Positions 1-10,553 of a DNA stretch of 64,000 bases are shown here, piece by piece (the first letter of the stretch is position 1; each line of letters starts with the position of its first letter). Under the pieces are notes generated by a model. The model was not told the origin of the DNA. It ran no database searches and was given only the letters and a program-made list of their open reading frames with translations. Position numbers and translations under genes: made by a program. The stretch is taken from the NCBI GenBank assembly GCA_022036555.1, contig CM039133.1, forward strand, positions 6,913,894-6,977,893, in the 5' to 3' direction. This stretch comes from Microstegium vimineum (Eukaryota; Streptophyta; Magnoliopsida; Poales; Poaceae).

Positions 1-418
1 GTAATAAATGTTCGTGAGCAGACACTGAGGGAGACCATATATCTTTGAGTACCTATGAATCAGAGTGAATAGATGACTAATTTCTTCAGTTTATTCATCA
101 ATCGACCAAGTGCTGAGAGATAATTGCTCCCTCTACCATTAATTCATCAGTCGTATCTGTGTGTGACATGCATGGATCAGGAATGTGTGTGTGCCTGATG
201 AACAATAGGCCGAGTGATGGCGCCTGATGAAGAAAACGAAAAAAGAAACTTGGAGCAATTTCATCAAATCCCATATTTGGGCATGTATGTCAGTGAGACA
301 CTGAGACATGTATGGAAAATTTAGGATTAAAAAATATGATAAATATCTATTTGTCCCTTTCTTAGTGTCGTCAGTACCACTGACAAAGGAATGAATTTGA
401 CTAGCCTAAAAACTGTTA
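1..418 (+). repeat. 3' flank of an off-window copy of the tandem gene unit
   Basis: This stretch is nearly identical to 2545-2917, which lies just downstream of the gene at 1970-2275. Both run through the same phrases, such as gagggagaccatatatcttt and tgatggcgcctgatgaagaa, with scattered point changes and a short extra segment near 245-285. Since 2545-2917 is the 3' flank of one gene copy, 1-418 should be the 3' flank of another copy lying to the left of the window. A third partial version occurs at 5393-5439, where it is cut by a retrotransposon. The gene itself is not visible here, so the existence of the left copy is inferred. Confidence 0.75.
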
Positions 419-467
419 GCAGGATCAAAATATCATATTATATTTATGTCACTGGAGGACAAGAATA

Positions 468-717
468 TCAAACATACGTTTTTCCTTTGAAGTCCAGACT
501 GGAGTCTAATAGTATCAATTTGGGTGTTGCTATGTTGTTTTATCCCACATGCATCTAGGCTCTTCTTCTTTTAAATATATAATCAACAATTCTGTCAGTC
601 AGATTCTTGAAAAGAAAAAAAGGGGGGAATATTTCACTATCACCAGAATCCACTTCTTTCTTCATTTCTTCATTCAGCACGTGCAGTCTGGACTTCAGAG
701 GAAAAACGTATGTTTGA
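468..717. repeat. Inverted-repeat (foldback) element of about 250 bp
   Basis: Positions 468-501 and 684-717 form a 34-bp inverted repeat with one mismatch (tcaaacatacg... facing ...cgtatgtttga). The enclosed AT-rich stretch has no ORF. The form is that of a miniature inverted-repeat element, but no convincing target-site duplication flanks it, so the superfamily cannot be assigned. The homologous gene flank at 2545-2917 ends before this segment, so there is no empty site to compare with. Confidence 0.55.
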
Positions 718-880
718 CAGTTTGAGACGCCACTTTATACCATCCTATTCATACGAATATAAATCCATTATGTATCTTGGAGACAGAGATGTTGGAATAA
801 TACCATTCGCACTAAAAAGATAAATATTCTCGATCGTTAGGTATAAAGTAAAATGTGTGTTAGGTTTAGTTCTACATCTA

Positions 881-945
881 ATTAACCCCTCCCACAGTAT
901 GTCGATTCACGTGTTAATCTCTCCCACACTGTGGGAGGGGTTAAT
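881..945. repeat. Perfect 18-bp inverted repeat (hairpin)
   Basis: Arms 881-898 (attaacccctcccacagt) and 928-945 are perfect inverse complements around a 29-base loop. A further partial copy of the ctctcccac motif follows at 952-961. The transcript would form a stable stem. Function is unknown and no miniature transposon could be delimited around it. The rest of 720-1300 shows nothing recognisable. Confidence 0.6.
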
Positions 946-1309
946 TGCTAATCTCTCCCACCATCGGATTTAGATTCAACGATCCATGTGCGAGTTTTCA
1001 TAGTTTCTACAGGAACCTGGTTTTCATAGCATACGTTCGCAGATAAGATAGGAACAACTCTCAAATATCCAGATTAGTCTTTTTTTTTATTGAGTTAGAC
1101 CCAAGGTCTTGGTTGGTTGTTAATTTTGAACCCTAGTGTGGTGTATACTGTAACACCTTAGCGTGTTAGAAGTATGTAGTAGTTGATGGGTTTAGTACCA
1201 CGTTGAAAGTCGTTTAGGATGGTGAGACTTAAGATTGTTGGCAATATGCATGAGGCGCAGACCAAGAACTACTAATGCAGGCCATAGAGATCTATTTATG
1301 AATATAGTA

Positions 1310-1557
1310 CTCTCTCTGCTTTTTTATATATAAAAGTAGTTTTATTCCAAGTCAAACATTACTATCTTTAACCATCTATTTAAAAACAATAGTTTCACAC
1401 CATATAAATTATAGATTATGAAAGTATTTCTCAGAATAAACCCAAAAACATAAATCTTATGCATGTAATTAACTTATTTCTTTTTTTGAAATTAATGGTT
1501 AAAGATATAAATATTTGACTGACAACAAAGATAAAAAAATAAAAGTAGAGGCAGCAG
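1310..1557. mobile_element. Stowaway-like MITE
   Basis: The element is about 248 bp, AT-rich and non-coding, and is flanked by TA dinucleotides at 1308-1309 and 1558-1559. Its ends (ctctctctgctttt and the complement of aaaagtagaggcag) resemble the CTCCCTCCGT terminus of grass Stowaway elements of the Tc1/mariner superfamily. The interior is also an inverted repeat: agtcaaacattactatcttt near 1350 faces its complement near 1498-1523. The agtcaaa...ctttaacca pattern is typical of grass Stowaways. The terminal repeats have diverged, suggesting an old copy. Confidence 0.65.
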
Positions 1558-1855
1558 TAGCTGAATGTGAGCATAGTTTTCAAGTCTTGGATATCGAGTC
1601 AAATTAAAGTTGTATATCCATGTTCAAAGTCAAGAAAAAATATTTCCTACACACCAATCATTTAATGTCCATGATAGAAATAATAATATCCTTAGCATCC
1701 CACACATTGAACTCATAATTTCCTGATTGCTTATTCTTATACCTCCATAAATCCTACCATATCTTGCCCTGAAGATAGGATTACCTGTTTTTGATATAAC
1801 ATATCAACAAATTTGAGCATTAAATTGACACAAGAGTGCCAGCTGTTTAACATGC

Positions 1856-1863
1856 TATATATA
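1856..1863 (+). promoter_or_regulatory. TATA box of the small secreted protein gene
   Basis: The sequence tatatata lies 107 bp upstream of the ATG at 1970. The same box and its surroundings (gctatatatagga) are conserved at 4732-4739 upstream of the duplicate at 4838. About 350 bp of upstream sequence is shared by both copies. Confidence 0.6.
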
Positions 1864-1969
1864 GGAAAACCTGTGTCATGTACTCGTGTTCAAGATATAT
1901 AGAAGGTCAAGTCGTTTGAGCCCTGCTATATTTTTTTCACTACCTACCGGGATCAGCTAGCACAAAAAG

Positions 1970-2275
1970 ATGTTTCCGTCTAATAAGAAAGTAGCAGTTC
2001 TCCTTGTGGTAGTCTGTATCGTGGTTTCTCCCAGCCTCCTCGTGACTGGGACGCCAACAGTCAGCAAGGAACAGAAGGACAAGATCCTAGGAGAATGTGA
2101 CAAATTCATCCGTCTAGGGTATCCTGTTTATGTTGTATCCCCGCATAGTCCCTGCTGTGATGCTGTGAGGACGATTGAAAACAAAGACACGCGCTACGTT
2201 GTCCCCCTACTCACGGATGAGGAGTTGGTCAAGTACAGCATACCTAAGATCACGGCGCTTCAAAGGCTCTGTTAA
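1970..2275 (+). CDS. Small secreted four-cysteine protein, function unknown
   Basis: The ORF encodes 101 residues. It opens with a basic N-terminus (MFPSNKK) followed by a hydrophobic stretch at about residues 8-27, a clear signal peptide. The mature part of about 74 residues has four cysteines: one in GECDKF, a CC pair in SPCCDAV, and a C-terminal LC. The spacing C...CC...C with helical stretches between recalls a reduced lipid-transfer/prolamin-like helical domain. It lacks the full eight-cysteine pattern, so no family is assigned. The start is supported by a TATA box 107 bp upstream, by conservation of the leader (agctagcacaaaaagATG) in the duplicate at 4838, and by a poly(A)-type aataaa at 2348. 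It is single-exon and part of a tandem array. It is the only apparently intact host gene in the window. Confidence 0.75.
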   Translation: MFPSNKKVAVLLVVVCIVVSPSLLVTGTPTVSKEQKDKILGECDKFIRLGYPVYVVSPHSPCCDAVRTIENKDTRYVVPLLTDEELVKYSIPKITALQRLC

Positions 2276-2347
2276 CTTCCTGGACATGTCATGGGACGAA
2301 GGGCACTGATGTGATATGTAAACAAAAAAAAACATCTGCAATTTAGT

Positions 2348-2353
2348 AATAAA
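2348..2353 (+). terminator. Poly(A) signal of the secreted-protein gene
   Basis: An aataaa hexamer about 73 bp past the stop codon lies in AT-rich sequence. A similar aataaaa follows the second gene copy near 5190-5200. Confidence 0.45.
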
Positions 2354-2544
2354 ATCTTATCATTGTGATATGTATCTTCATTAAGGAAAAGTGATTAATG
2401 ACCAAGATTCATGATGCCTCTTTGCTCTTGCGCTTGCGGATGTCTCTTCTTGTGTATGGACTATGAAACAGTTGCACTTTTAGGTTCATGATTAATCAAT
2501 ACATAAATCATGGACATAAATGGATTGACAAGCATAATAATCAT

Positions 2545-2930
2545 GTAATGAATGTTCATGAGCAGACCCTGAGGGAGACCATATATCTTTGAGTACTTAT
2601 GAATCAGAGTGAATAGATGACTAATTTCTTCAGTTTATTCATCAATCAACCAAGTGCTGAGAGATAATTGCTCCCTCTATCATTAATTCATCAGTCGTAT
2701 CTGTGTGTGATATGCATGGATCAGGAATTTGTGTGTGCCTGATGAACAATAGGTCGAGTGATGGCGCCTGATGAAGAAAACGAAAAAAGACTCAGTGAGA
2801 CACTGAGACATGTATGGAAAATTTAGGATTAAAAAAGTTGATAAATATCTATTTGTCCCTTTCTAACTGTCGTCAGTACCACTGACAAAGGAATGAATTT
2901 TACTAGCCTAAAAACTGTTATACTTACTAC
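2545..2930 (+). repeat. 3' flank of the tandem gene unit, second copy
   Basis: This is homologous to 1-418 along nearly its whole length. It marks the 3' limit of the duplicated block; similarity ends near 2917 (419 in the first copy). The next 550 bp (2931-3489) shows no gene or repeat that I can recognise. Confidence 0.75.
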
Positions 2931-3489
2931 ATGTTACAACACTATATATGGGGCTATAGTAAACTGACAAGTAAATTAAGCTGCATCTCCCTTGTACTCT
3001 GCTGTTCCAGCGAAATTATGATATAGGAAGCTATGGCATCATCGCAGCTTACTCACTTACAAGTAAATTATTAAGCCGCATTGCCCATGTATGTCACCAA
3101 TGTCTGCAACTCCTCCCATCCACCAAAGAAACTAAAAATAGCAACAAGAAACAGAGCACCAATGACACTTTGATTCCCCAATTTCATATCTCTGAGAAAA
3201 GAAACCATGTTCTTTACATTATACCTAAACGCTAAACTTTAGACCTTTGACACTGCAATGGCAAAACAGAGCACCAGAGTGTTAAAAGATCAGCTCAACA
3301 GGGTTTGTTTACCAAGATGAACATGGAACATGGCAAATATTCAAAGTAAACTGATTCATGTAAAAATAAATTCAGAACTCAGGTAAACACATCATCTTGT
3401 TCAGGGGAAATGTAGCGAAAGAATTCCAAAGGCCCAAGACAAGTACCTGCTAATTCTGTACACACTAGAGACAAAGAGGTTGCTTTCGA

Positions 3490-3965
3490 CTAGAACTGGA
3501 CTTCACATGTTGCCTTATTGTGCCCTGTTTGTTTGCACCTGCTACAGAGTCGTATGAGAGTGGTTATCTTGTTGGGGCTAGACCGCTTCCTCCTCGGTTT
3601 ATCTGATGAGCGCTGCTTGGGAGGCAGCGGGAGTAGATTCGCCCCAGCACTAAAATCAACACTATCCATGTCAGGTATTGGGAAGATCATTCCTAAGTAT
3701 GTCAGATGGTAGCTTTCTATTCTAAAGAACTTTGGGCAGTAGTCATAGAAACTGCGACCAAGCCTGTTGAACACAGCAATGGCATGCATGCATGGGACTT
3801 GGGAGGCCAGCGAGTTGTCACCGCCGGCACGTGCATTCCCAATTTTCAATATTAACTACAAAAATTGCACTGCCCCTCACTTCAAACACAGTCTCGGAGG
3901 AACACAACACAGTCATTTTGCCAGCCTTCAGCATCTCATCCTGCACTTTGTATTCCATAGTAGGT
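3490..3965 (-). pseudogene. Mutator-like (MULE/FAR1-type) transposase fragment, C-terminal part
   Basis: Read on the minus strand, this encodes the tail of a MuDR-type transposase. First comes a FEVRG...FVVNIENWECTC stretch, then a broken SWIM zinc finger (CTC...PCMHAIAV), then the YxxYCPKF...YLTYLGMI...P segment. A basic region with PRRKRSS follows, and last a CCHC zinc knuckle CSRCKQTGHNKATC (C-x2-C-x4-H-x4-C). Damage inside the SWIM motif includes a TGA where the family has Trp after CTCRR, and a frameshift just before PCMHA. The catalytic N-terminal domain is absent; an hAT-like end abuts at about 3968. The relic lies between the two copies of the tandem gene. Confidence 0.75.
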
Positions 3966-3967
3966 GT

Positions 3968-4210
3968 TAATAAGGATGAAAACGGAACGGAAATATCCCG
4001 AACCGAACCGCACCATTTTCTATATTTAATCCGATCAAATCCGTATTTTCTTGTTTGACTTTACCGTTGCCGCTTTCGTTTTCGTATTTCAAAAGTACCG
4101 AATCCCAAATACAAAGGAGTTTTTCGACCAAGTTCGACCGTTTTCTACTTTTCTACTTTTAATATGGAATATTCCGAATTCAAAATATGATTTTAACCGA
4201 ATTTGATTGT
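3968..4210 (+). mobile_element. Ac/Ds-like hAT element, one end only
   Basis: The segment begins aaggatgaaaacggaacgg and continues with repeated atatcccgaaccgaacc, ccgtattttc and accgttttc motifs. It closely resembles the terminal and subterminal region of maize Ac/Ds-class hAT elements (TIR CAGGGATGAAA, then reiterated ACGGAACGG and CCGTT motifs). No matching opposite terminus or 8-bp target duplication is visible, so it is a fragment. The following 4211-4500 contains nothing I can identify. Confidence 0.45.
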
Positions 4211-4731
4211 CAATCATTACTGTCCAGGCAACTAAGTAAATGCAAATGTGAAACACGATATTCATGACCCGTATTATATAAGCAGTTCACCACCTTCCTG
4301 AGCGCTTCATGACTGTATTTGGTTTCACGCGGCGTTGTTGTTGCGTTTCATATGATTGAGCCGACCAAAAGAGAGAGAGCTAGATGAGTCGGGTCTTGTT
4401 AATACAAATGACATCTTAAAATTTCCTTTTCTTTCTTTTTTTTCCTCTTGCAAAAGAAACCAAATTGATAAATCTGCTCTCTTACTACTTAATTAGTTTC
4501 ATTTCAAAGTCAACAACAAAAATCCTACACAACAATCATTTAATGTCCATGATAGAAACAATTATACCCTTAGCATCCAAACATTGAACTCAGAAATTTG
4601 TGATTGCTTATTCTTATACCTCCATAAATTCAACCATATCTAGCACTGAACATATGATTACCTATCTTACATATCCTATCAACAAATTTGAGCATTAAAT
4701 TGACACAAGAGTTGGGATCTGTTTTAAATGC

Positions 4732-4739
4732 TATATATA
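4732..4739 (+). promoter_or_regulatory. TATA box of the decayed gene copy
   Basis: The tatatata box lies 106 bp upstream of the ATG at 4838 and is conserved from the intact copy. Confidence 0.5.
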
Positions 4740-4837
4740 GGAGAACCTGGGTCATGTTCAAGATATATAGAAGGTAAAGTCGTTTGAGCTCTGCTATATT
4801 TTCTTCACTAGCTGCCGAGATCAGCTAGCACAAAAAG

Positions 4838-5120
4838 ATGTTTCCGTCAAATAAGAAAGTAGCAGTTCTCCTTGTGGTAGTTTGTATCATGGTTTCTCCC
4901 AGCCTCCTCGTGACTGGCAATCCACGGGCCACCATCCTAGAAGAATGTGACAAATTCATCATCTAGGGTATCCCGTTTATGTTGTATCCCGTCATAGTCC
5001 TTGTTACGATGCTGTGAGGGCGGTTGAATACAGAAACATGGACTCCGTTATCGAACTACTCACAAGGAAGGAGCTGGGCAAGTACAGCATAAGTAAGATC
5101 CTGGCGCTTCATGAGCTCTG
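4838..5120 (+). pseudogene. Decayed duplicate of the small secreted protein gene
   Basis: The start, signal peptide and first cysteine region match the gene at 1970. About 18 bp are missing after the signal peptide. A 1-bp loss in the codons after KF (ttcatccgtcta became ttcatcatcta) then makes an in-frame TAG at 4964-4966, ending translation after 42 codons. Downstream, in the old frame, the CC pair has become Cys-Tyr, and the original stop codon TAA is now GAA. At least four independent lesions make this a pseudogene, though promoter and leader look intact. A truncated secreted peptide of 42 residues could still be made; that is speculation. Confidence 0.85.
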
Positions 5121-5439
5121 TGAACTTCCTGGACATGTCATGGGACGAAGGGCACTGATGTGATATGTAAAAAAAAGCATATGCAATTTAGTAATAAAAT
5201 CATTCAAAATCTTATCTCATTTTGATATGTAACTTCACTAAGGAAAAGTTATTAATGATCAAGATTCATTATGCCTCTTTGCTCTTGCAGATGTCTCTTA
5301 TTGTGTATGGACTATGAAACAGTTGCACTTTTAGGTTCAAGTTTAATCAATACATGAATCATGGACATAAATGAATTGACAAGCATAATAATCATGTAAT
5401 GAATGTCACTGAGGGAGAACATATATCTTTGAGTACTGA

Positions 5440-8400
5440 TGTCACACCCCAAAATTTCTATTTTGGGTTGTGAATAGAAAACACTACATAAAATAAAATG
5501 ATTTATGTTTTCCCTAAAAATTATAAGATTTAATTGGGCTTTTAGTGAATAAAAATGTGCAAAATGTGAATTTCAAAATTTGTTTTCAATATAATATGTA
5601 TGGGATGTTGCATTCATGCCTTTGCATTTAATTTTATTGAATGAAGAATAATTTATGAAAACTCGGTTTTGGTCCAAAGAGATTTTGATCTATTTATAAA
5701 ATAAATAAAGTTTTAAAAGTTTTTCTTAAAATGAAGTTCATAGTTTAATCTTCAAAACTTATATCCGATTTATAAAGTATTTCAAAACCTATTTGGTTTA
5801 AAAATGATTTGAATTTGGTTTCAAAAGAATTTGCAAAACAAAATAAAAGAAAAAGCTTTCTTTTTATCTCTCTCCCTCTTTCACCTTTCTGGCCCAATCC
5901 CATAACCAGCCCAGCCTTTCTCCTCTCTCACCCGCACCCTCCTCATTCCTCAGCTCAGCTAGTCGGCCCAGCTCTCAGCCCACATGAACACACCTCCCTC
6001 CCCGCAGCTCTCCCTCTCTCTCACTACCCGTGGGTCCACCCTGTCGGCGCCATCCCCCGCAACCGCTCTCACGCGCTGCTCTCTCTTTCTCTATCTGACC
6101 TGCGGACCCCGCCTGTCATCCCCTCCCCCCTTTCTTCCTCGACGCAGCGCAGATGCCGCGCCGGCATAACTCCCTCCCCCTTCACTCCTCCGCTTGATGG
6201 CGGTTAAGGCTGGGCCATCAAGGGAGCCATCAAGCCTTGCCTTGACGACCCTGTCGCCCACGTCCCGCAACCGTCTCCCTCTCTCCCTGTATAAGCCGCC
6301 TCAGAGCTCTGCCCCCTCCTCTATTGGCTCTCTGTTCCCGCACACCTCTGCCGCTTGCGTCTCGCCGCTCGGAGCTCGTTCGCGCGACGCCGTGAACCGT
6401 CGGAGCGTCGCCCTGATGTCTCGAACTCGTAACAAGCCTCGTCAAGCGTCTCCGTCCCGTTGACGCTCTCCGGCGAGCTTGTGTCGTCGGGATCCATGGC
6501 ACCGCCGTGCCCTGCGCCGCCCCGGTGACCATCCCGCCCCCAACCCGCTCACGCCGTCCGATCCAGGGCCAACTGCCGGGATTAGATCCCCCACCGAACC
6601 GGTATGAACCGCGCCATGGACCGAGTCCACCGCGTCCACGCACCGCGTCCATGTGCCCTCTGTGGACCGCGCCAGTCGTGCAGTGCCATGTGGCATCCCA
6701 CGTCAGCATGACGTCAGCGACGACTTGGTCAACCCTGACCAGATCGGTCACTTTGCACAAAAGCCCTTATGCTTTTGTCTAATCAACCAGCACTCCATCT
6801 AGTTCTAATTCCTTTTAATTCTAGTCATGTTTTCTTCTAATCTAGCCCCTGACCATTTGGATAATAGTACCCGCACTCCTGTCCCCTTTTCTTTTTTTGT
6901 TTCATTTATTTTAAATCCAAAATGAGTTCAAATAATTCACAGATTTGCCCCTAAACTTCAAATGCTTATAACTTCTTTGTTTTACTCCGTTTTGACCTGT
7001 TCAAATTGCGTTAGATTAGTAAAATCATAATCTATAGTTTATGATCCTTTAATACCATGTTAATAGCTCTTTAATTTCATGGTTAATCCTTAACTTGATT
7101 AAAGACTATGCAATTGCTTTATAAATAAAATGAATAGTTCTTATTTAGTTCTCAATTTAGTTTTCAAATCCAAATATAGGTTTGACTAAATCCAACTTAG
7201 GTATTTCTCTGAAATACCTTATCTACCCTTTTTACATAACTAATACTAATAAAGCCCTTAGTTCTCTTTTTAAAGCTAATCTTCCGTTAGTTGTATCTTG
7301 CAAACCGTAGCTCCGTTTTTGGTGGTTTTCGCGCTCACGAGTTCGTAGAATAAGTTAGTTACCTTTATAGTATGCTTTTGTAATGTTTGATGTAATGTTT
7401 TTAGGTTCTTTTGTGATTCTTGTGACGTTAGATGTGGAGCTTTGCAAGGATGATCATAAAGGAAAGTTTGAACAAGCTTATGGAAGGCAAGTATAGCGTG
7501 GGATCTTCCTTGTTGTCCTATTCACCTTAATTACATAATTCATATGCATGTGACTACCTTGTTACCATTAAGGATATCCTAGATATTTGATATCTTGTAC
7601 CTTGTCACCCTTGATGGTTTGCATTGGGTACATCAAAGCTAGTGCTCTTAAAGAATAACCATGATCTTGTAACTCGACTAATGCTATATGCAATAACGAT
7701 AAAAGATGACTTTTTAGCAACGTGGACTATAGGTGGAACATCAAGAACTCACACCTGTTTTCTCACTCATAGGGATGTTTCTGTAAGTGGATTCCCCCAG
7801 GAAAACAGTGCCACCATGAGGGCTACATGGCTCTAGCTTTAGTTCAGTATGAGGATCTTTTCTAGCTTGTTAGCGGTTACCCGAAAGGGCGCATTAGGCT
7901 CTTGCCGAGCTGGTTATAGTGTGGCCTCTGTCCGATTGAGCGCAGGCTGCGCGTCTTTGTGCCACTCGGAAGGGAGGCTCTATATCCCCTTGCCAATCCT
8001 AGCGGCCCTAACTTGTCAGATGGGAATCTTTGAAAGACTTCGTAGTGAACCCTGCCGGCTTACCTTGGTAGTGAGCTAAGAGGCTTGCAATCTCGGGCGA
8101 AAGGGTAAATCACGACTTGTGGGTAAAGATGTACGACCTCTGCAGAGTGTAAAACTATCATGACAGCCGTGCTTACGGTTATGAGCGGCTTGGGCTCCTT
8201 ACTGTGTGATGTCTTTATGTCATAGTTCATCAGCCGCTTTTAATCATAAGTTATTGTTATTTGTTCATATAAGCATTATATCTAGTTACCTTGATCATGT
8301 GGTTATTTGGGCTTATGAAGAACTTGATGCTACTCAATTGCTAAAACTTGACTTACTAAAAGCTGATGCAGTTAAACCCGTGTCTATCCTTTTGAGCTTC

Positions 8401-8761
8401 ATGAACCACCTGTTATACTTGCTGAGCATGGTGAGTTGACGCTTGTTGTCATCACCTATAAAAATCTCGGATGGGTACCAGATGGTGGTTAAAGTGAAGA
8501 GTTCTTTTGGAGTTCCAAGAGAGCTAGGCGAGTTCTCCCCTAGTCAACCGTCCCTGTGGAGTACGGAGGCCCAAAGACAAAAGTCTAAGAATAGTTTCCG
8601 TGATGCTTTGATATAGATGTAAGTCTTTTTGTAACTATGTTTCGATATATAATAAAGCATTGTCTTTGATAATAACCATTTTGTTACTATTTGTGGCGTG
8701 TGGACATCCTGAGCACACATATGGTTAGCATTCGGTATTCTTCGGAAAACCGGGTGTGACA
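5440..8761 (+). repeat. Element D, first LTR (3322 bp)
   Basis: Runs from TGTCACACCCC to CGGGTGTGACA, a good TG...CA pair with inverted TGTCACACCC/GGGTGTGACA ends. It holds a GC- and CT-rich middle (5870-6680) and an AT-rich 3' part. The short ORFs in it are low-complexity and have no family features. Compared with the second copy (8967-10553), about 480 bp around 6470 are missing here (or are inserted there). Confidence 0.75.
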
Positions 8762-8966
8762 GATTGGTATCAAAGCAATGTTGACTATAGGACACTCAGC
8801 CTAGTTAGAAATGGTTGTTGTTATAAACATACTTTGATAAAAACTTATCTTTACTTTCTCCCCCTTGAATTTGCAAAACCAAAACATTTTACCGAAAGCC
8901 CTCTTAACCAAAGCCCTTTTATAGGAAGTCTATCCCTAAGCGCATTTACGTTAGTAACGATGCTAG
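8762..8966 (+). other. Element D primer-binding site and leader remnant
   Basis: TGGTATCAAAGC at 8765-8776, three bases after the LTR, matches the 3' end of initiator-Met tRNA (TGGTATCAGAGC) with one mismatch. About 190 bp of leader follow with no ORF of note. The leader ends at ggtgaatag, where the internal deletion joins it to the second LTR; the first LTR has tgtgaatag at the equivalent place. Confidence 0.7.
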
Positions 8967-10553
8967 GTGAATAGAAAACAATACATAAAATAAAAGGATT
9001 TATGTTTTCCCTAAAAATTATAAGATTTAATTGGGCTTTTAGTGAATAAAAATGTGCAAAATGTGAATTTCAAAATTTGTTTTCAATATAATATGTATGG
9101 GTTGTTGCATTCATGCCTTTGTATTTAATTTTATTGAATGAAAAATAATTTATGAAAACTCGGTTTTGGTCCAAAGAGATTTTGATCTATTTATAAAATA
9201 AAAAACTTTTAAAAGTTTTTCTTAAAATGAAGTTCAAAGTTTAATCTTCAAAACTTATATCCGATTTATAAAGTATTTCAAACCCTATTTGGTTTAAAAA
9301 TGTTTTTAATTTGGTTTCAAAAGAATTTGCAAAACAAAATAAAAGAAAAGGCTTTCTTTCTATCTCTCTCCCTTTTTCACCTTTCTGGCCCAATCCTAGA
9401 ACCAACCTAGCCTTTCTCCTCTCTCACCCGCACCCTCCTCATTCCTCAGCCCAGCTAGTCGGCCCAGCTCTCGGCCCACGTGAACACACCTCCCTTCCCG
9501 CAGCTCTCCCTCTCTCTCACTGCCCGTGGGTCCACCCTGTCGGCGCCATCCCCCGCAACCGCTCTCATGCGCTGCTCTCTCTTTCTCTCTCTGACCTGCG
9601 GACCCCACCTGTCATCCCCTCCCTCCTTTCTTCCTCGACGCAACGCGGATGCCGCGCCGGCATAACTCCCTCCCTCTCCAATCCTCCGCTTGATGGCGGT
9701 TAAGGATGGGCCATCAAGGGAGCCATCAAGCCTTGCCTTGACGACCCTGTCGCCCACGTCCTGCAACCGCCTCCCTCTCTCCCTGTATAAGACGCCTCAG
9801 AGCTCTGCCCCCTCCTCTGTTGGCTCTCTGTTCCCGCACACCTCTGTCGCTTGCATCTCGCCGCTCGGAGCTCGTTCGCGCGACGCCTGGAACCGTAGGA
9901 GCATCTCCCCGATGTCTCGAACTCGTAACAAACCTCGTTTAGCGTCTCCGTCCCGTTCTTCTTCGTACCATGCTCACCAGCGGTTTCCTCTCTACAGTCC
10001 GCCACCGCACGCTGTTAGAGCTTGTGGAACCGAATTGGCCTCCGTAAACTCCTCCAAAGACTCCGCAGCGAATCCCTCTTACTTCCCGTGCCCTTACCTT
10101 GGTCGTTTAGGCACCGCAACCATGTAACCGAGGCATAGAGCGACCGCCAGCAATGGCACCGCCGCGGTCACTTCGCTGCAACGGATTTCGAACCAAACCG
10201 AGCACCTCACCGCACTTGCGACATCACGTAGCGCCTCCCCATGCCCTCAATGACTCTTCTAGAACCCCGCACCGACGAGTTCCGCACGCACAGAGCACAC
10301 CGACAATGGCGCCGCCGTGGACACGCCGTTCCAGTGAGCCATCGCTTCAACCGACCCCTCCTCCACACTCGCACGGTCACGTTGGTCCCTCCCGTCTGCT
10401 TGGTTGAGGCCGAGGCGGTCGGAAGCGTGTTTCCGACGCTCTCCTGCGAGCTTGTGTTGCCGGGATCCATGGCACCGCCCCCAACCCGCTCACGCCGTCC
10501 GATCCAACGCCAACGGCCGGGATTAGATCGCTCACCAAACCGGTATGAACCGC
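8967..10553 (+). repeat. Element D, second LTR (5' part only)
   Basis: Matches 5472 to about 6611 of the first LTR with many point changes, and carries about 480 bp more (9958-10434). It stops at aaccggtatgaaccgc, where element E begins; the first LTR has the same words at 6597-6612. The probable target duplication for E is accgc (10549-10553), left side only. Confidence 0.75.

Larger units (their letters stand above)
4500..5439 (+). repeat. Second full copy of the tandem gene block
   Basis: The promoter, gene and 3' flank of the unit at about 1620-2600 are repeated here at a spacing of 2868 bp between the two ATGs. Upstream similarity starts near 4500 (compare 1625). It runs through the TATA box, leader and gene, and ends at 5439, where element D is inserted in the 3' flank (gagtactga then the D LTR). 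Confidence 0.8.

Noticed and set aside
1080..1300. Possible SINE or 5S-related segment (gggtttagtaccacg motif)
   Set aside because: No A/B box pair, no poly(A) tail and no flanking duplication could be defined.
5809..6782. Several Pro/Ser/Arg-rich ORFs on both strands
   Set aside because: They lie in the GC/CT-rich middle of D's LTR. They overlap each other in all frames, have no family motifs, and recur in the second LTR copy.
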